A stretch of DNA of 64,000 nt from JANWWM01 sp046719715 (GTDB taxonomy: Bacteria; Bacteroidota; Chlorobiia; Chlorobiales; Thermochlorobacteraceae): positions 1 to 64,000 of the forward strand of contig JBDNCJ010000001.1 of NCBI GenBank assembly GCA_046719715.1, in the 5' to 3' direction. Made by a program: the position numbers and the translations under genes. This document shows, piece after piece, positions 44,121-53,300 of this stretch. The notes below the pieces were generated by a model, which was given only the letters and a program-made list of their open reading frames with translations, ran no database searches and was not told the DNA's origin. Numbering within the stretch: the stretch's first letter is position 1; each line of letters opens with the position of its first letter.

Positions 44121-45566
44121 ATGGCTAAACATGCGACGCTTTTCGGGCTTTGCGCACTTCTTTGGTGTGCGCCGCCCGCATCGGCACAACCGGCGCAAGC
44201 CGTTCAATCTTCAATCCCTTCCGACACGCTCACGCTTGAGCAGTGTATTCAACTCGCCATAGAAAATTCCTTCGCCGTGCTTCGTGCGCAGAATACGCTT
44301 GACCTTACGGGCGCGTCGTTGGTTCAAGCCTATGGACAATTTCTTCCTGACTTGCGCGTGAGTGTGGGATTAACGCCGCTGACGGTCAACAACAGTCTGC
44401 AAGGGCAGCTCAACCCGATTGATAGCACGCTCTTCTTCAACTTGCGTGGGTTGGAAGGCAAAAGTGCAAACTATAACATTTCCTCTTCGCTCAATCTCTT
44501 TAATGGCTTTTCCGATGTGGCAGGCTTGCGCAGAGCCATGAAGCAAAAAGATGCAGATACGTATTCGCTCACGCGAGCCAAGCAAGATATAGCCTTCAAC
44601 GTGGCTCAAAGCTACTTGCAAGTGCTCTTGAACGAGGAACTGTTGCGAATTGCAAAAGAAAACTTAAAATCATCACAAGAGCGATTACGGCAGTTCCAAG
44701 AGCAAACGCGCGTGGGTTCAAGAGCGATTGCGGATTTGTATCAGCAAGAAGCGCAAGCGGCAAACGACGAACTCACGGTGATTCAGCGCGAGAATACGCT
44801 TCGCAACAGTGTGATTTTGTTGCTGCGACAAATCCGCGTCGACCTTGAAAAAGAGTATGCTTTCGCGCTTCCGCCAAATGATACCGTCATTTTGAACAGT
44901 GAATCTCAGAATGGCGCACGGCTGATTCAATCTGCGCTGGCAACGCGCGCCGACCTCAAAGCTCGTGAAAAAAGCATTGAAGCGGCACTTTGGGCGGTAC
45001 GAGCCTCCGAAGGCAATTATTTTCCGACGCTGAATTTGAGCTTTAGTTATGGGGCAAACGCTTTCACACAAGATCGATTGACGATTGATGGGCAGGTGCG
45101 TCCGCCTGCTCCTTTGCCCGATTTTTCGCGTCAGCTTCGCGACCAAACCAGCTACAACATTTCGCTCAACCTCAACTGGAATATCTTTGACCGATTCACG
45201 CGCGAAGTCCAACTGCAACAAGCCAAAATCAACGAACGAAATGCGCAACTTGCTTTTGAGGAGTTGAAACTTCAAGTCATCGGAGAGGTCAAGCAGTCGC
45301 TCGGCGATTACAACGCCGCCGTTCTGCAATTAGCGGCAAGCGAAAAAGGACTCATTTCGGCGAAGCAAGCCTACGAGACCGTCGCAAAGCGGTATGAAGT
45401 CGGCTCTGCAAATTTCGTCGAGCTCATCACCCAACAAGCGGCACTCGTTCAAGCGCAATCCAATCGAGCACAAGCTCTCTTCAATTTTACCTTCCAGAAA
45501 AAAATTCTCGAATACTATCTCGGCACGATTGATTTGAGACGGTATGAAGTCGGCGCGACGCGCTGA
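44121..45566 (+). CDS. TolC-family outer-membrane efflux protein
   Basis: A 481-residue protein with a signal peptide (GLCALLWCAPPASAQ) and the two-fold OEP repeat: TLEQCIQLAIENSFAVLRAQ in the first half and the second helical hairpin around AYETVAKRYEVGSANFVELI. It should form a trimeric duct through the outer membrane. It is the first gene of a probable operon with a MacA-like adaptor, an ABC ATPase, a Rpn-like gene and two permeases, so it is the exit duct for that exporter. Confidence 0.9.
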   Translation: MAKHATLFGLCALLWCAPPASAQPAQAVQSSIPSDTLTLEQCIQLAIENSFAVLRAQNTLDLTGASLVQAYGQFLPDLRVSVGLTPLTVNNSLQGQLNPIDSTLFFNLRGLEGKSANYNISSSLNLFNGFSDVAGLRRAMKQKDADTYSLTRAKQDIAFNVAQSYLQVLLNEELLRIAKENLKSSQERLRQFQEQTRVGSRAIADLYQQEAQAANDELTVIQRENTLRNSVILLLRQIRVDLEKEYAFALPPNDTVILNSESQNGARLIQSALATRADLKAREKSIEAALWAVRASEGNYFPTLNLSFSYGANAFTQDRLTIDGQVRPPAPLPDFSRQLRDQTSYNISLNLNWNIFDRFTREVQLQQAKINERNAQLAFEELKLQVIGEVKQSLGDYNAAVLQLAASEKGLISAKQAYETVAKRYEVGSANFVELITQQAALVQAQSNRAQALFNFTFQKKILEYYLGTIDLRRYEVGATR

Positions 45567-45614
45567 CGGAGTCAAATTTTTTTAGTCGTTTTCAACAATT
45601 TTAACTTCAAGGCA

Positions 45615-47000
45615 ATGTTGGCGGAAACAGAGACAACCATTCAACCAAAAGCGTCAAAGTTGACGATGGAATCCACCCTGAAATCAGGCGGCAAGAAAAA
45701 ACAACAAAAGCGTAAATGGCTTTGGATAGGAATCGGCGCGGGCGTTTTGCTACTGATTGTCATTGCGGTATTTAGCAACAAGAAAACGCCGCCGATGTTT
45801 GTCAGCACTGAAAAAGTTTCGGTGCGCACAATTACGCAGCTCGTCTCTGCAACAGGAAAAATTTATCCGCAGACCGAAGTGAAACTCGCGCCCGAAGTCT
45901 CGGGAGAAATCGTCGAATTGCCCGTCAAAGATGGAGACGCGGTGAAAAAGGGACAACTGCTCTTTCGCATTAATCCCGAAGTAACGAAAGCACAAGTTGA
46001 GCAAGCCTCTGCATCGCTCTCGTCGGCGAAAGCACAAAATCTGCAAGCCAAAGCTCAACTCTTGCTTCGCGAAGACGAACTGCGCCGCGCCAAAGAACTT
46101 TACAAACAAAAACTTATTTCCGAATCGGATTACATTACTGCCACCACCAACGCCGAAGTTGCCAAAGCCACCTACGAGGCTTCGCTCTTCGATATTCAAC
46201 GCTTGGAAAGCCAACTGCGCCAACAGCGTGAAAACCTCTCACGCACGACGGTATACTCACCGATGAATGGCAACGTCACGCTACTCACTTCAAAGCTCGG
46301 CGAGCGCGTCGTCGGCACAAGCATGATGACGGGAACAGAAGTGATGCGCGTTGCCGATTTGAGCCAAATGGAAGTGCGCGTTGATGTCAATGAAAACGAC
46401 ATCGTGAGCGTGAAAAACGGCGATACTGCCCGCATCACCGTTGATGCATATCCAAATCAAAAGTTCGCTGGTGTTGTTTATGAAATTGCCAACACTGCAA
46501 AAACCACTGGTGCAGGCACACAAGAACAAGTGACGAATTTCGAGGTCAAAATTCGTCTCATCGACCATCAAGGAAAATTGCGCCCCGGCATGAGTGCAAA
46601 TGCCGATATTGAAACTGAGACGGCAACCAATGTACTGACGGTTCCAATTCAAAGCGTAACCGTGCGCAACATCGAGGCAGGATTAAGTGCGGAAGAAGTC
46701 GCCGAACAGCGCGAAATGAAGGAAATGCAGTCGGGGGATAACACCTCTGCCTCCGCGAAAAATCAAGCCCAGCAAGCGCGCGCCGATAGAGAAAAACTCT
46801 CTCGCGTCGTGTTTGTCAAGGAAGGAGACATCGTGCGTATGAGAAAAGTCGAAACCGGTATTGCTGATAATGCTTATATGCACATCAAATCAGGCTTGAA
46901 GGAAGGCGAAGAAGTCGTCTCTGGACCCTATCGCGCCATCAGCCGCGAATTGAAGGATAGCACGAAGGTTGCAAGCGAGATGACGATGATGAAAAAATAA
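45615..47000 (+). CDS. MacA-like periplasmic adaptor (membrane fusion protein)
   Basis: A 461-residue adaptor. A single N-terminal transmembrane anchor (WLWIGIGAGVLLLIVIAVF, about residues 35-53) is followed by the biotinyl-like half motif (LAPEVSGEIVELPVKDGDAVKKGQLLF), a long alpha hairpin (about 120-200), a second lipoyl half (TTVYSPMNGNVT) and barrel domains. This fits adaptors that join an ABC permease to TolC. ATG 45615 or 45666 may be the true start; the longer form is given. Confidence 0.9.
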   Translation: MLAETETTIQPKASKLTMESTLKSGGKKKQQKRKWLWIGIGAGVLLLIVIAVFSNKKTPPMFVSTEKVSVRTITQLVSATGKIYPQTEVKLAPEVSGEIVELPVKDGDAVKKGQLLFRINPEVTKAQVEQASASLSSAKAQNLQAKAQLLLREDELRRAKELYKQKLISESDYITATTNAEVAKATYEASLFDIQRLESQLRQQRENLSRTTVYSPMNGNVTLLTSKLGERVVGTSMMTGTEVMRVADLSQMEVRVDVNENDIVSVKNGDTARITVDAYPNQKFAGVVYEIANTAKTTGAGTQEQVTNFEVKIRLIDHQGKLRPGMSANADIETETATNVLTVPIQSVTVRNIEAGLSAEEVAEQREMKEMQSGDNTSASAKNQAQQARADREKLSRVVFVKEGDIVRMRKVETGIADNAYMHIKSGLKEGEEVVSGPYRAISRELKDSTKVASEMTMMKK

Positions 47001-47035
47001 TTTTTTTTGACGGCAACTTGATTTTACAACAGGAT

Positions 47036-47770
47036 ATGGAACAGCGAACAATTAGACCAAAAGGCGACCTTGTTATTCAGATTGAAGGAGTAACCAAAGA
47101 ATACAAAATGGGCGAGGAAATCGTCCGCGCTTTGCGAGGGGTTGATTTATGCATCTTTCGCAACGAATATGTGGCAATTATGGGACCTTCGGGAAGCGGC
47201 AAATCGACGCTGATGAACTTGCTTGGGTGCTTGGACACACCCACATCAGGCAAGTATGAGTTCAATCGTAAAGACGTGGCATCAATGGAAGACGATGAGC
47301 TCGCTGAAATTCGAAACAAAGAAATCGGCTTTGTGTTTCAGACCTTCAACCTTCTGCCGCGTTCAAGTGCACTGCAAAACGTTGAACTGCCACTCGTTTA
47401 TGCAGGCTTTTCCGGCGAAGAGCGTCGAGCAAAAGCCTTATCTGCGCTTCAAAGCGTTGGACTTGGCGACCGCGTTCATCATAAACCGAACGAACTTTCA
47501 GGCGGACAGCGCCAGCGCGTCGCTATTGCTCGCGCCCTTGTCAACAATCCCTCCATTATTCTTGCCGACGAACCGACGGGAAATTTAGACACCAAAACTA
47601 GCATAGAGATTATGAACATCTTTGAAACGCTCTATGAGCAAGGGAATACAATTATCGTCGTTACCCACGAAGAAGATATTGCACGACACGCCCGACGTAT
47701 TGTGCGCTTGCGAGATGGACTCATTGAGAGCGACCGACTAATTTCTGAAATGGAATTCGCCAAAGCCTAA
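47036..47770 (+). CDS. ABC transporter ATP-binding protein (MacB/LolD type)
   Basis: From ATG 47036, 244 residues. Walker A is GPSGSGKST, the signature LSGGQRQRVAIARAL, Walker B IILADEPTGNLD, then the H-loop VVTHEEDIA. This is the MacB/LolD/FtsE class that powers mechanotransmission exporters without moving substrate through the membrane. Its partners are the two permeases at 48614 and 49881, which carry no ATPase domain of their own. A TTG at 47018 would add six residues. Confidence 0.93.
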   Translation: MEQRTIRPKGDLVIQIEGVTKEYKMGEEIVRALRGVDLCIFRNEYVAIMGPSGSGKSTLMNLLGCLDTPTSGKYEFNRKDVASMEDDELAEIRNKEIGFVFQTFNLLPRSSALQNVELPLVYAGFSGEERRAKALSALQSVGLGDRVHHKPNELSGGQRQRVAIARALVNNPSIILADEPTGNLDTKTSIEIMNIFETLYEQGNTIIVVTHEEDIARHARRIVRLRDGLIESDRLISEMEFAKA

Positions 47771-47782
47771 TCCTGCGAGTAC

Positions 47783-48607
47783 ATGAAGACCGATAAACTC
47801 GCATACCTTTGGCTTCAAGAAGTTCCCGAAGGATTTTTCTCGCTAATTGGTCGCAATAAGTCAGATGCAAGTCGCTATGCCTTTCAGTCCGTCGAGCTGA
47901 AGGAAACATCGTTTCGGATTGACGGTGTTTTTGTGCCTCAAACAGATGATGTCACTTACTTTGTCGAAGTTCAATTTCAACGCGATAATGCCTTTTATGC
48001 TCGATGCTTTGCTCAAATTTTTCTTTATTTGAAACAATTCGGCGCATGTCGCTGGCGCGCGGTTGTTATTTATCCTGATAGAAATATTGAACAAACAAAC
48101 CTTGTGGGATATGAAGAGATACTGAACACAGGCTTGGTTCGGCGTATTTATCTGAACGAGCTTCCAAGCCTAACACAGTTAGATACTGAAGTGGGTATTT
48201 TCAAGTTAATTATTGAGCCTGACACAACGGCAATCAAGGAAGCAAGAAATTTACTCGAGCGAGCGCCTGAACACTTAAATTTCATTGAGCAAGTTTTCTT
48301 TTACAAATTCAAAGACCTATCACGAAAGGAGATTTTGAAAATGTTGAGCATTAGAGAAGAATTCGAAGAAGAACTGAAAAAAACGCGAGCCTATCAGGAA
48401 ATTTTGCAAGAAGGTAAACAAGAGGGAGTGCAACAAGGGCTACAACAAGGGCTACAACAAGGGCTACAACAAGGGCTACAACAAGGGCTACAACAAGGAA
48501 AACTCAAGGCCGTGGCGTTCCTGCGCGAGTTAGGCGTTTCTGATGAAAAGATTGCCGAGCGATTAGAATTGCCGCTTGATGAAGTGAAAAAAGTTCAATC
48601 CAAATGA
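47783..48607 (+). CDS. Rpn/DUF2887-like PD-(D/E)XK nuclease protein
   Basis: A 274-residue protein resembling the Rpn/DUF2887 family common in cyanobacteria. The core has D47 in RIDGVF and E62-x-Q64 in FVEVQF, matching a PD-(D/E)XK nuclease site. VIYPDRNIEQTN and YLNELPSLTQL follow. Residues 217-236 are QQGL repeated five times, then a C-terminal helix-turn-helix-like part (ELGVSDEKIAERLELPLDEV). It sits tightly inside the exporter operon, 12 bp after the ATPase gene and 6 bp before the first permease. Rpn proteins stimulate DNA recombination in E. coli, but what this one does is unknown. Confidence 0.75.
   Translation: MKTDKLAYLWLQEVPEGFFSLIGRNKSDASRYAFQSVELKETSFRIDGVFVPQTDDVTYFVEVQFQRDNAFYARCFAQIFLYLKQFGACRWRAVVIYPDRNIEQTNLVGYEEILNTGLVRRIYLNELPSLTQLDTEVGIFKLIIEPDTTAIKEARNLLERAPEHLNFIEQVFFYKFKDLSRKEILKMLSIREEFEEELKKTRAYQEILQEGKQEGVQQGLQQGLQQGLQQGLQQGLQQGKLKAVAFLRELGVSDEKIAERLELPLDEVKKVQSK
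48431..48498 (+). repeat. 12-bp in-frame tandem repeat (five copies and a part)
   Basis: CAACAAGGGCTA occurs five times in perfect tandem (48431-48490) followed by a partial CAACAAGG. It encodes QQGL each time. The lack of any base change between copies implies recent expansion or slippage. Confidence 0.97.
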
Positions 48608-48613
48608 CCATCG

Positions 48614-49861
48614 ATGCGACGATTATTTTACGAATTTGCTGAAAGTTGCAACATTGCTTACGCGCAGATAACGGCGAACAAAGTGCGCTCCTTTTTGACT
48701 GCACTCGGCGTCATTATCGGCATTCTCGCCGTTACCCTCATGGGCACTGCCATCAATGGAATCGACAAGGGGTTTGAAAACAGCCTCTCAATGATTGGCT
48801 ATGACGTGCTCTACGTTCAAAAATGGCCTTGGGCAGATAACAGCAACACGTGGTGGATTTATCGAAATCGACGTCCGATGAAAACCGAATACGCCGACCA
48901 AATCAACCGCATCATCGACGATACCCCGAATTCCCAACTTATCACCGCCGTGCCACAAGGACTATGGGGCGCACCCGTCAAGCGCGGCGACCGTCAAATT
49001 TCTTCCGCTTTTCTGATGGGAACAACTGATGAGTATCCGCTCATCTCCACTGTTGATTTACAAGATGGACGCTTCTTCAACGCAATTGAATCCAAAGCCG
49101 CTCGCAATGTGTGCGTCATTGGCTATGATATTGCAGATGGCTTGTTTCCGAATGAAAATCCCATCGGCAAAACCTTGCAAGTGCGCAACTTTCAGTGCGT
49201 TGTTATCGGCGTCATTGCCAAGCAGGGCAAGTTTCTCGGATTGTTCAGTTTTGATTCACAAGTGATTGTGCCGCTCGGCGTGTTCAAGAAACACATCGGC
49301 AATACGCAAAACGACCGCGTGGTCGTCAAAGTCAAGGACAAAAAGCGACTCGCCGAAGCCAAAGACGAACTGACAGGCATCATGCGCCGCATACGAGGGC
49401 TTAACCCCGAAGTCAAAGATGATTTTTCGCTCAATGAACAGCAGGCGTTCAAAAGCACCTTAGACCCGATTAAAAATGGCATTGCATTAGCGGGGCTGTT
49501 CATTACGGGCTTGTCGCTCTTCGTCGGTGCAATCGGAATTATGAACATTACCTTTGTGAGCGTCAAAGAGCGCACGAAAGAAATCGGCACGCGCAAAGCA
49601 CTGGGGGCGAGGCGTCGCACGATTCTCATGCAGTTCCTCATTGAAGCCGTCGCAATTTGCTTGGTGGGCGGCGTTGTGGGGCTGTCGATAGCCTTTGGAA
49701 TCAGTTTAGCGATGCAAGCGGCAAACTTTCCTGCTGAATTTTCACCCTCGCTCGTCTTGGGCGCAATGGCGGCGTCAATTCTCACCGGCATTATTTCCGG
49801 ATTTGCGCCTGCGTATTCGGCTTCAAAGTTGGACCCCGTCGTCGCATTACGATATGAATAA
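48614..49861 (+). CDS. MacB-like ABC permease 1
   Basis: A 415-residue FtsX/MacB-type permease. TM1 (about residues 27-47) is followed by a large MacB periplasmic domain (about 50-285) and three C-terminal membrane segments with the typical GAIGIMNITFVSVKERTKEIGTRKA motif and LGARRRTILMQFLIEAV. It has no fused ATPase and should use the adjacent ABC protein. The nearest downstream gene is a second permease, so the pair may form a heterodimer. Confidence 0.9.
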   Translation: MRRLFYEFAESCNIAYAQITANKVRSFLTALGVIIGILAVTLMGTAINGIDKGFENSLSMIGYDVLYVQKWPWADNSNTWWIYRNRRPMKTEYADQINRIIDDTPNSQLITAVPQGLWGAPVKRGDRQISSAFLMGTTDEYPLISTVDLQDGRFFNAIESKAARNVCVIGYDIADGLFPNENPIGKTLQVRNFQCVVIGVIAKQGKFLGLFSFDSQVIVPLGVFKKHIGNTQNDRVVVKVKDKKRLAEAKDELTGIMRRIRGLNPEVKDDFSLNEQQAFKSTLDPIKNGIALAGLFITGLSLFVGAIGIMNITFVSVKERTKEIGTRKALGARRRTILMQFLIEAVAICLVGGVVGLSIAFGISLAMQAANFPAEFSPSLVLGAMAASILTGIISGFAPAYSASKLDPVVALRYE

Positions 49862-49880
49862 ACTTTAATCGGCTTCAACG

Positions 49881-51113
49881 ATGCAATACAAAGAAATTGC
49901 GACGATGGCGTTCCTCTCGCTGCAAAGCAACAAGTTGCGCTCCGGACTGACGATGCTCGGCATTACCGTCGGCGTGTTTTCCATCATTGGCGTAATGACC
50001 ATTCTCGGCGCGCTTCAAACCACGATTGAGAAAGGACTCTCCGAACTCGGCACAAACACATTTCAAATTCAGAAGTATCCTGCAACGCTTTTCGGCGGCG
50101 GCATTGATTGGAACAAATACAATAATCGCCGCAACATCGACTACGACGACGCCCTCACCTTCAAACGCTTGATGGGCAACGACGCAAAAATCGGACTTGA
50201 ACTTTGGACAGGCGCCAAGCAAGCCGTCTATCAAGGCAAAAAAACAAACCCTAACGTTGGCATCGCTGGCGGAGACGCCAACTACATCTTCAACAACAGT
50301 TACACGCTCGCCTACGGCAGAAACATCAGCGACGAAGATGTGCTTTATGCCCGCAGTGTTGTCGTCATCGGCGACGGCATTCAAAAACTGCTTTTTGAAT
50401 CGGAAAATCCTATCGGCAGAGAACTGAAATTAGACGGAAGAAACTATACCATCATCGGCGTCTTGGAACTCAAAGGCAGCGCGTTTGGACAAGGACAAGA
50501 TAACTTCGCTATCATTCCGATTACACGATTTCTCATTAATTACGGTCGACAGCAACGCAGCATTAACATCACGGTTCAAGCCCCGTCGCAAGACGCTTAT
50601 CAAAGCGTGATGGATAAAGCAATTGGCGCGATGCGTATCGCCCGCAAATTGAAGGCTGAAGACTTGAACGATTTTGAAATCTACGCCAATGATTCGCTCG
50701 TTAAGCAGTTTCAAGATTTTGCGGGTGTGATTCGCATCGGCGCGTTCGTCATCAGTTTCATTTCGCTTCTAACGGCGGGCATTGGAATTATGAACATCAT
50801 GCTTGTGAGCGTTACGGAGCGCACGAAGGAAATTGGCATACGCAAATCCATCGGCGCGAAAAAAGCCAACATCTTAACCCAATTTTTGATTGAAGCCACT
50901 GTGCTCTCGGTGTCAGGCGGATTGCTCGGCATTATCGTTGGCGTGGTGATAGGAAATATGGTTGCCGCCTCAATGAGTGCGCCATTCGTCTTTCCGTTTG
51001 ATTGGGCGGCGATTGGCTTGCTGGTATGCTCGGCAATCGGCGTCGGGTTTGGATTCTATCCCGCCTACAAAGCCGCATCGTTAGACCCGATTGAAGCGTT
51101 ACGCTTTGAATAA
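49881..51113 (+). CDS. MacB-like ABC permease 2
   Basis: A 410-residue permease of the same fold as the upstream gene, with TM1 (about 25-45), a MacB-type periplasmic domain (about 50-275) and the C-terminal AGIGIMNIMLVSVTERTKEIGIRKSIGA motif. Sequence identity with permease 1 is limited outside that motif. It is the last gene of the exporter operon and converges with the HHH/barrel gene, 8 bp between stops. Confidence 0.9.
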   Translation: MQYKEIATMAFLSLQSNKLRSGLTMLGITVGVFSIIGVMTILGALQTTIEKGLSELGTNTFQIQKYPATLFGGGIDWNKYNNRRNIDYDDALTFKRLMGNDAKIGLELWTGAKQAVYQGKKTNPNVGIAGGDANYIFNNSYTLAYGRNISDEDVLYARSVVVIGDGIQKLLFESENPIGRELKLDGRNYTIIGVLELKGSAFGQGQDNFAIIPITRFLINYGRQQRSINITVQAPSQDAYQSVMDKAIGAMRIARKLKAEDLNDFEIYANDSLVKQFQDFAGVIRIGAFVISFISLLTAGIGIMNIMLVSVTERTKEIGIRKSIGAKKANILTQFLIEATVLSVSGGLLGIIVGVVIGNMVAASMSAPFVFPFDWAAIGLLVCSAIGVGFGFYPAYKAASLDPIEALRFE

Positions 51114-51121
51114 CATCTCTC

Positions 51122-53203
51122 CTAAAATCTTGCGCGAAGCCCCAACCCAAATGTGCTTGGCGAATTTGTGTTGAATTGGTCGTTGCTCGTCCCGATGCTT
51201 TCTACGCCGTCGCGATAAAGGTTCGCAAAGCGTGCGGCAAGTTCTACTTGTTTGAAAAGTTGATAGCGCAAGTTCAGCAAGAGCCGTCGCCCCGTGCCGA
51301 AGTGTGCGTAGGTTGTGGCAAGAAGTGGCAGGTCGTATTCGTAAGCGTAGATAGCGGCATCAAAGGCATCAACTTGAAAGAAGGCAATTCGAGCATCGAG
51401 CGACAGCCGATTTTGAAGCGCGTCGATATTCGCCTCTTGGTAAATCAGCCACCCGTTGAAGGCTTCTTTCCCGCTCACAAATGTTTTTTCTACTTGCTTG
51501 TACTCCACGCGCGTGCGCAGGCGCAGTTGCGTTGAGACTTGATAAACGAAATCTGTTCGAACTCTTGAAAGCGAGACGGGCACTGCGATTCGGTATTCGC
51601 GATTAAAATTATCGGTTTGTGTGAGCGCGTCTTCGGTGTATTTGCGTTGAACGAGCGGCTCAATGAGCAAATTGCGTGCAGGCTTGTAAGAGAGTTGAAA
51701 GAGCAAATCGTCGCCCGACCACGAGAGCACGGTGCTGGCGTTAATGAAAGGAATGCGGAAAATATCGTAATAGCCGCGCACGGACACTTCATCGCTCAAT
51801 TTCATTTGAACGCCCAGATAAATGCCTTCTTCGTTCCGCCCTTGTGAGCCTCGCTCGGCGAAGGCGTTGGCGTAAGGCGAATAAAATGCTTGCGAGTATT
51901 TACGCGCCAATAAGACGGTTTTTAATCGCTTTTGAAATTTCCCCTCGATTCCCGCCACAATCGAGTTTGCGTTCTGTTGAAACGAGCGCGCCGCTTCGCC
52001 GAAAAGCGTAAAGTCGTAGAGCGAAAAATCCCAATTCATTGAGGCAACTGTAATGTGCGAGCCGTTGAAGCGAAATGCGTTGGCAATCGTCGGTGCAGGT
52101 TGAAACGGCAATGAAAATTCAGAGTCGTAGAGTGTTGCGCCGAGTTTGAAAAACGTTTGCGCTGTTCCAAAACCATAACTCAAATGTCCGCCTTTGGTGA
52201 TTTGTGAAACGCTGTTTTTGCGGTTCAATTCTGTTGTCGTGCGATGCAAGCCTGAAAAATCGATGCTGGTGAAAGCACTGTCGTTGGTCGTGGCTGAAAG
52301 GCGATTGTTGGAGTAAAAAAGCGTGGTTGAAAGGTCGCCGAATTTGAGTTCCGCTGCCGTGCCGCGAAAGAAGTTTTGTTCGATGGTTGAAGCGTAAAGG
52401 CGGACGGGATTTCGCGACACGCGCGCGGTTGTAACGGCTTCGGCACTTTTGAAGAAGGCGCGTCCGCTGTTGATGGCAAGCCCTTGTCCAAATGAGAGAT
52501 TGTAGTCGCCAATGACGAGCGTGCGCACATTATAAATTTCTCGCACCTGAACACTCACCGAATAAAAATCGGTCAAACTTGATTCGCCGACGTCTTTTTC
52601 CGTCAGCGCGGATACGGCGAAGTTTTCGGAAAGGAAGGCTTGAAGGCGGTTGTAGGCTTTCACCGATGAGCCTTGATAGCGTCCGTTCAAAATGCCTTGT
52701 CGGACGGGCGATTCAAAGCCGCTTCGAGCGATGTATTCTACGCGCAGTTGTTCTTGAAGCATGCCGTTTTTGTAATCGCTGATGAAAGCAGGTTCAAACG
52801 GATTGCGATACAGCCGCGCGTCGCCGACCGTTACGAAGCCCTCAATCAATCGATAGGTTTCTTCGTCTAAAATCTCACGCAAGGATTCAACGCTGGGAAT
52901 GAGATTGACTTCTTTGCGATATGCAAGAATGCGCTGTGCATCGGTTGCTGAAAGAAACGGGATTGAAAGCAAACGAGAAAAATCCGCCGTGTTGAGATTG
53001 ACCTTTTGACGTCGCAAGAGATTGAACTGCTCCAAGAGTTCGCTGTTGCCGCTTTGTTCGTCCGAGAGGTCTAAAAGTCGGTCGATGGTTTGGGTGGGAA
53101 TTTCGTCGTCGGCGTCTTGTGCAAGTGCCGGAAATATCGAGAGTAACGCGAGACATATCACCATCGCGCAAATTCTTTGAGTCAAGTGGAGAGCGGGTTT
53201 CAT
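51122..53203 (-). CDS. Exported protein with helix-hairpin-helix and beta-barrel
   Basis: From ATG 53201-53203, 693 residues with a signal peptide (LTQRICAMVICLALLSIFPALAQ). A ComEA-like helix-hairpin-helix motif follows near residues 67-115 (VNLNTADFSRLLSIPFLSA, RILAYRKEVNLIPSVESLREI). The rest is rich in alternating strands and ends in FGLGLRARF, as for an outer-membrane barrel. This architecture occurs in Bacteroidetes/Chlorobi. HHH motifs often bind DNA, but whether this one does is unproven. The divergent gene starts 98 bp away. Confidence 0.72.
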   Translation of the reverse strand: MKPALHLTQRICAMVICLALLSIFPALAQDADDEIPTQTIDRLLDLSDEQSGNSELLEQFNLLRRQKVNLNTADFSRLLSIPFLSATDAQRILAYRKEVNLIPSVESLREILDEETYRLIEGFVTVGDARLYRNPFEPAFISDYKNGMLQEQLRVEYIARSGFESPVRQGILNGRYQGSSVKAYNRLQAFLSENFAVSALTEKDVGESSLTDFYSVSVQVREIYNVRTLVIGDYNLSFGQGLAINSGRAFFKSAEAVTTARVSRNPVRLYASTIEQNFFRGTAAELKFGDLSTTLFYSNNRLSATTNDSAFTSIDFSGLHRTTTELNRKNSVSQITKGGHLSYGFGTAQTFFKLGATLYDSEFSLPFQPAPTIANAFRFNGSHITVASMNWDFSLYDFTLFGEAARSFQQNANSIVAGIEGKFQKRLKTVLLARKYSQAFYSPYANAFAERGSQGRNEEGIYLGVQMKLSDEVSVRGYYDIFRIPFINASTVLSWSGDDLLFQLSYKPARNLLIEPLVQRKYTEDALTQTDNFNREYRIAVPVSLSRVRTDFVYQVSTQLRLRTRVEYKQVEKTFVSGKEAFNGWLIYQEANIDALQNRLSLDARIAFFQVDAFDAAIYAYEYDLPLLATTYAHFGTGRRLLLNLRYQLFKQVELAARFANLYRDGVESIGTSNDQFNTNSPSTFGLGLRARF

Positions 53204-53300
53204 CGTATCGAGATTGTGGTTTGGGATTATTAAAAAATCGTTAAGTTCAGCAAGCCTCACTTCGAAAAACAACTTTTTCAACGCTAATACATTTCTGACA

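Noticed and set aside
44718..45329. Minus-strand frame of 203 codons inside the TolC-like gene
   Set aside because: It is antisense to a conserved helical region and its composition is unlike its neighbours.
48431..48498. Short tandem repeat as a CRISPR array
   Set aside because: The units abut without spacers and are in frame within a gene.
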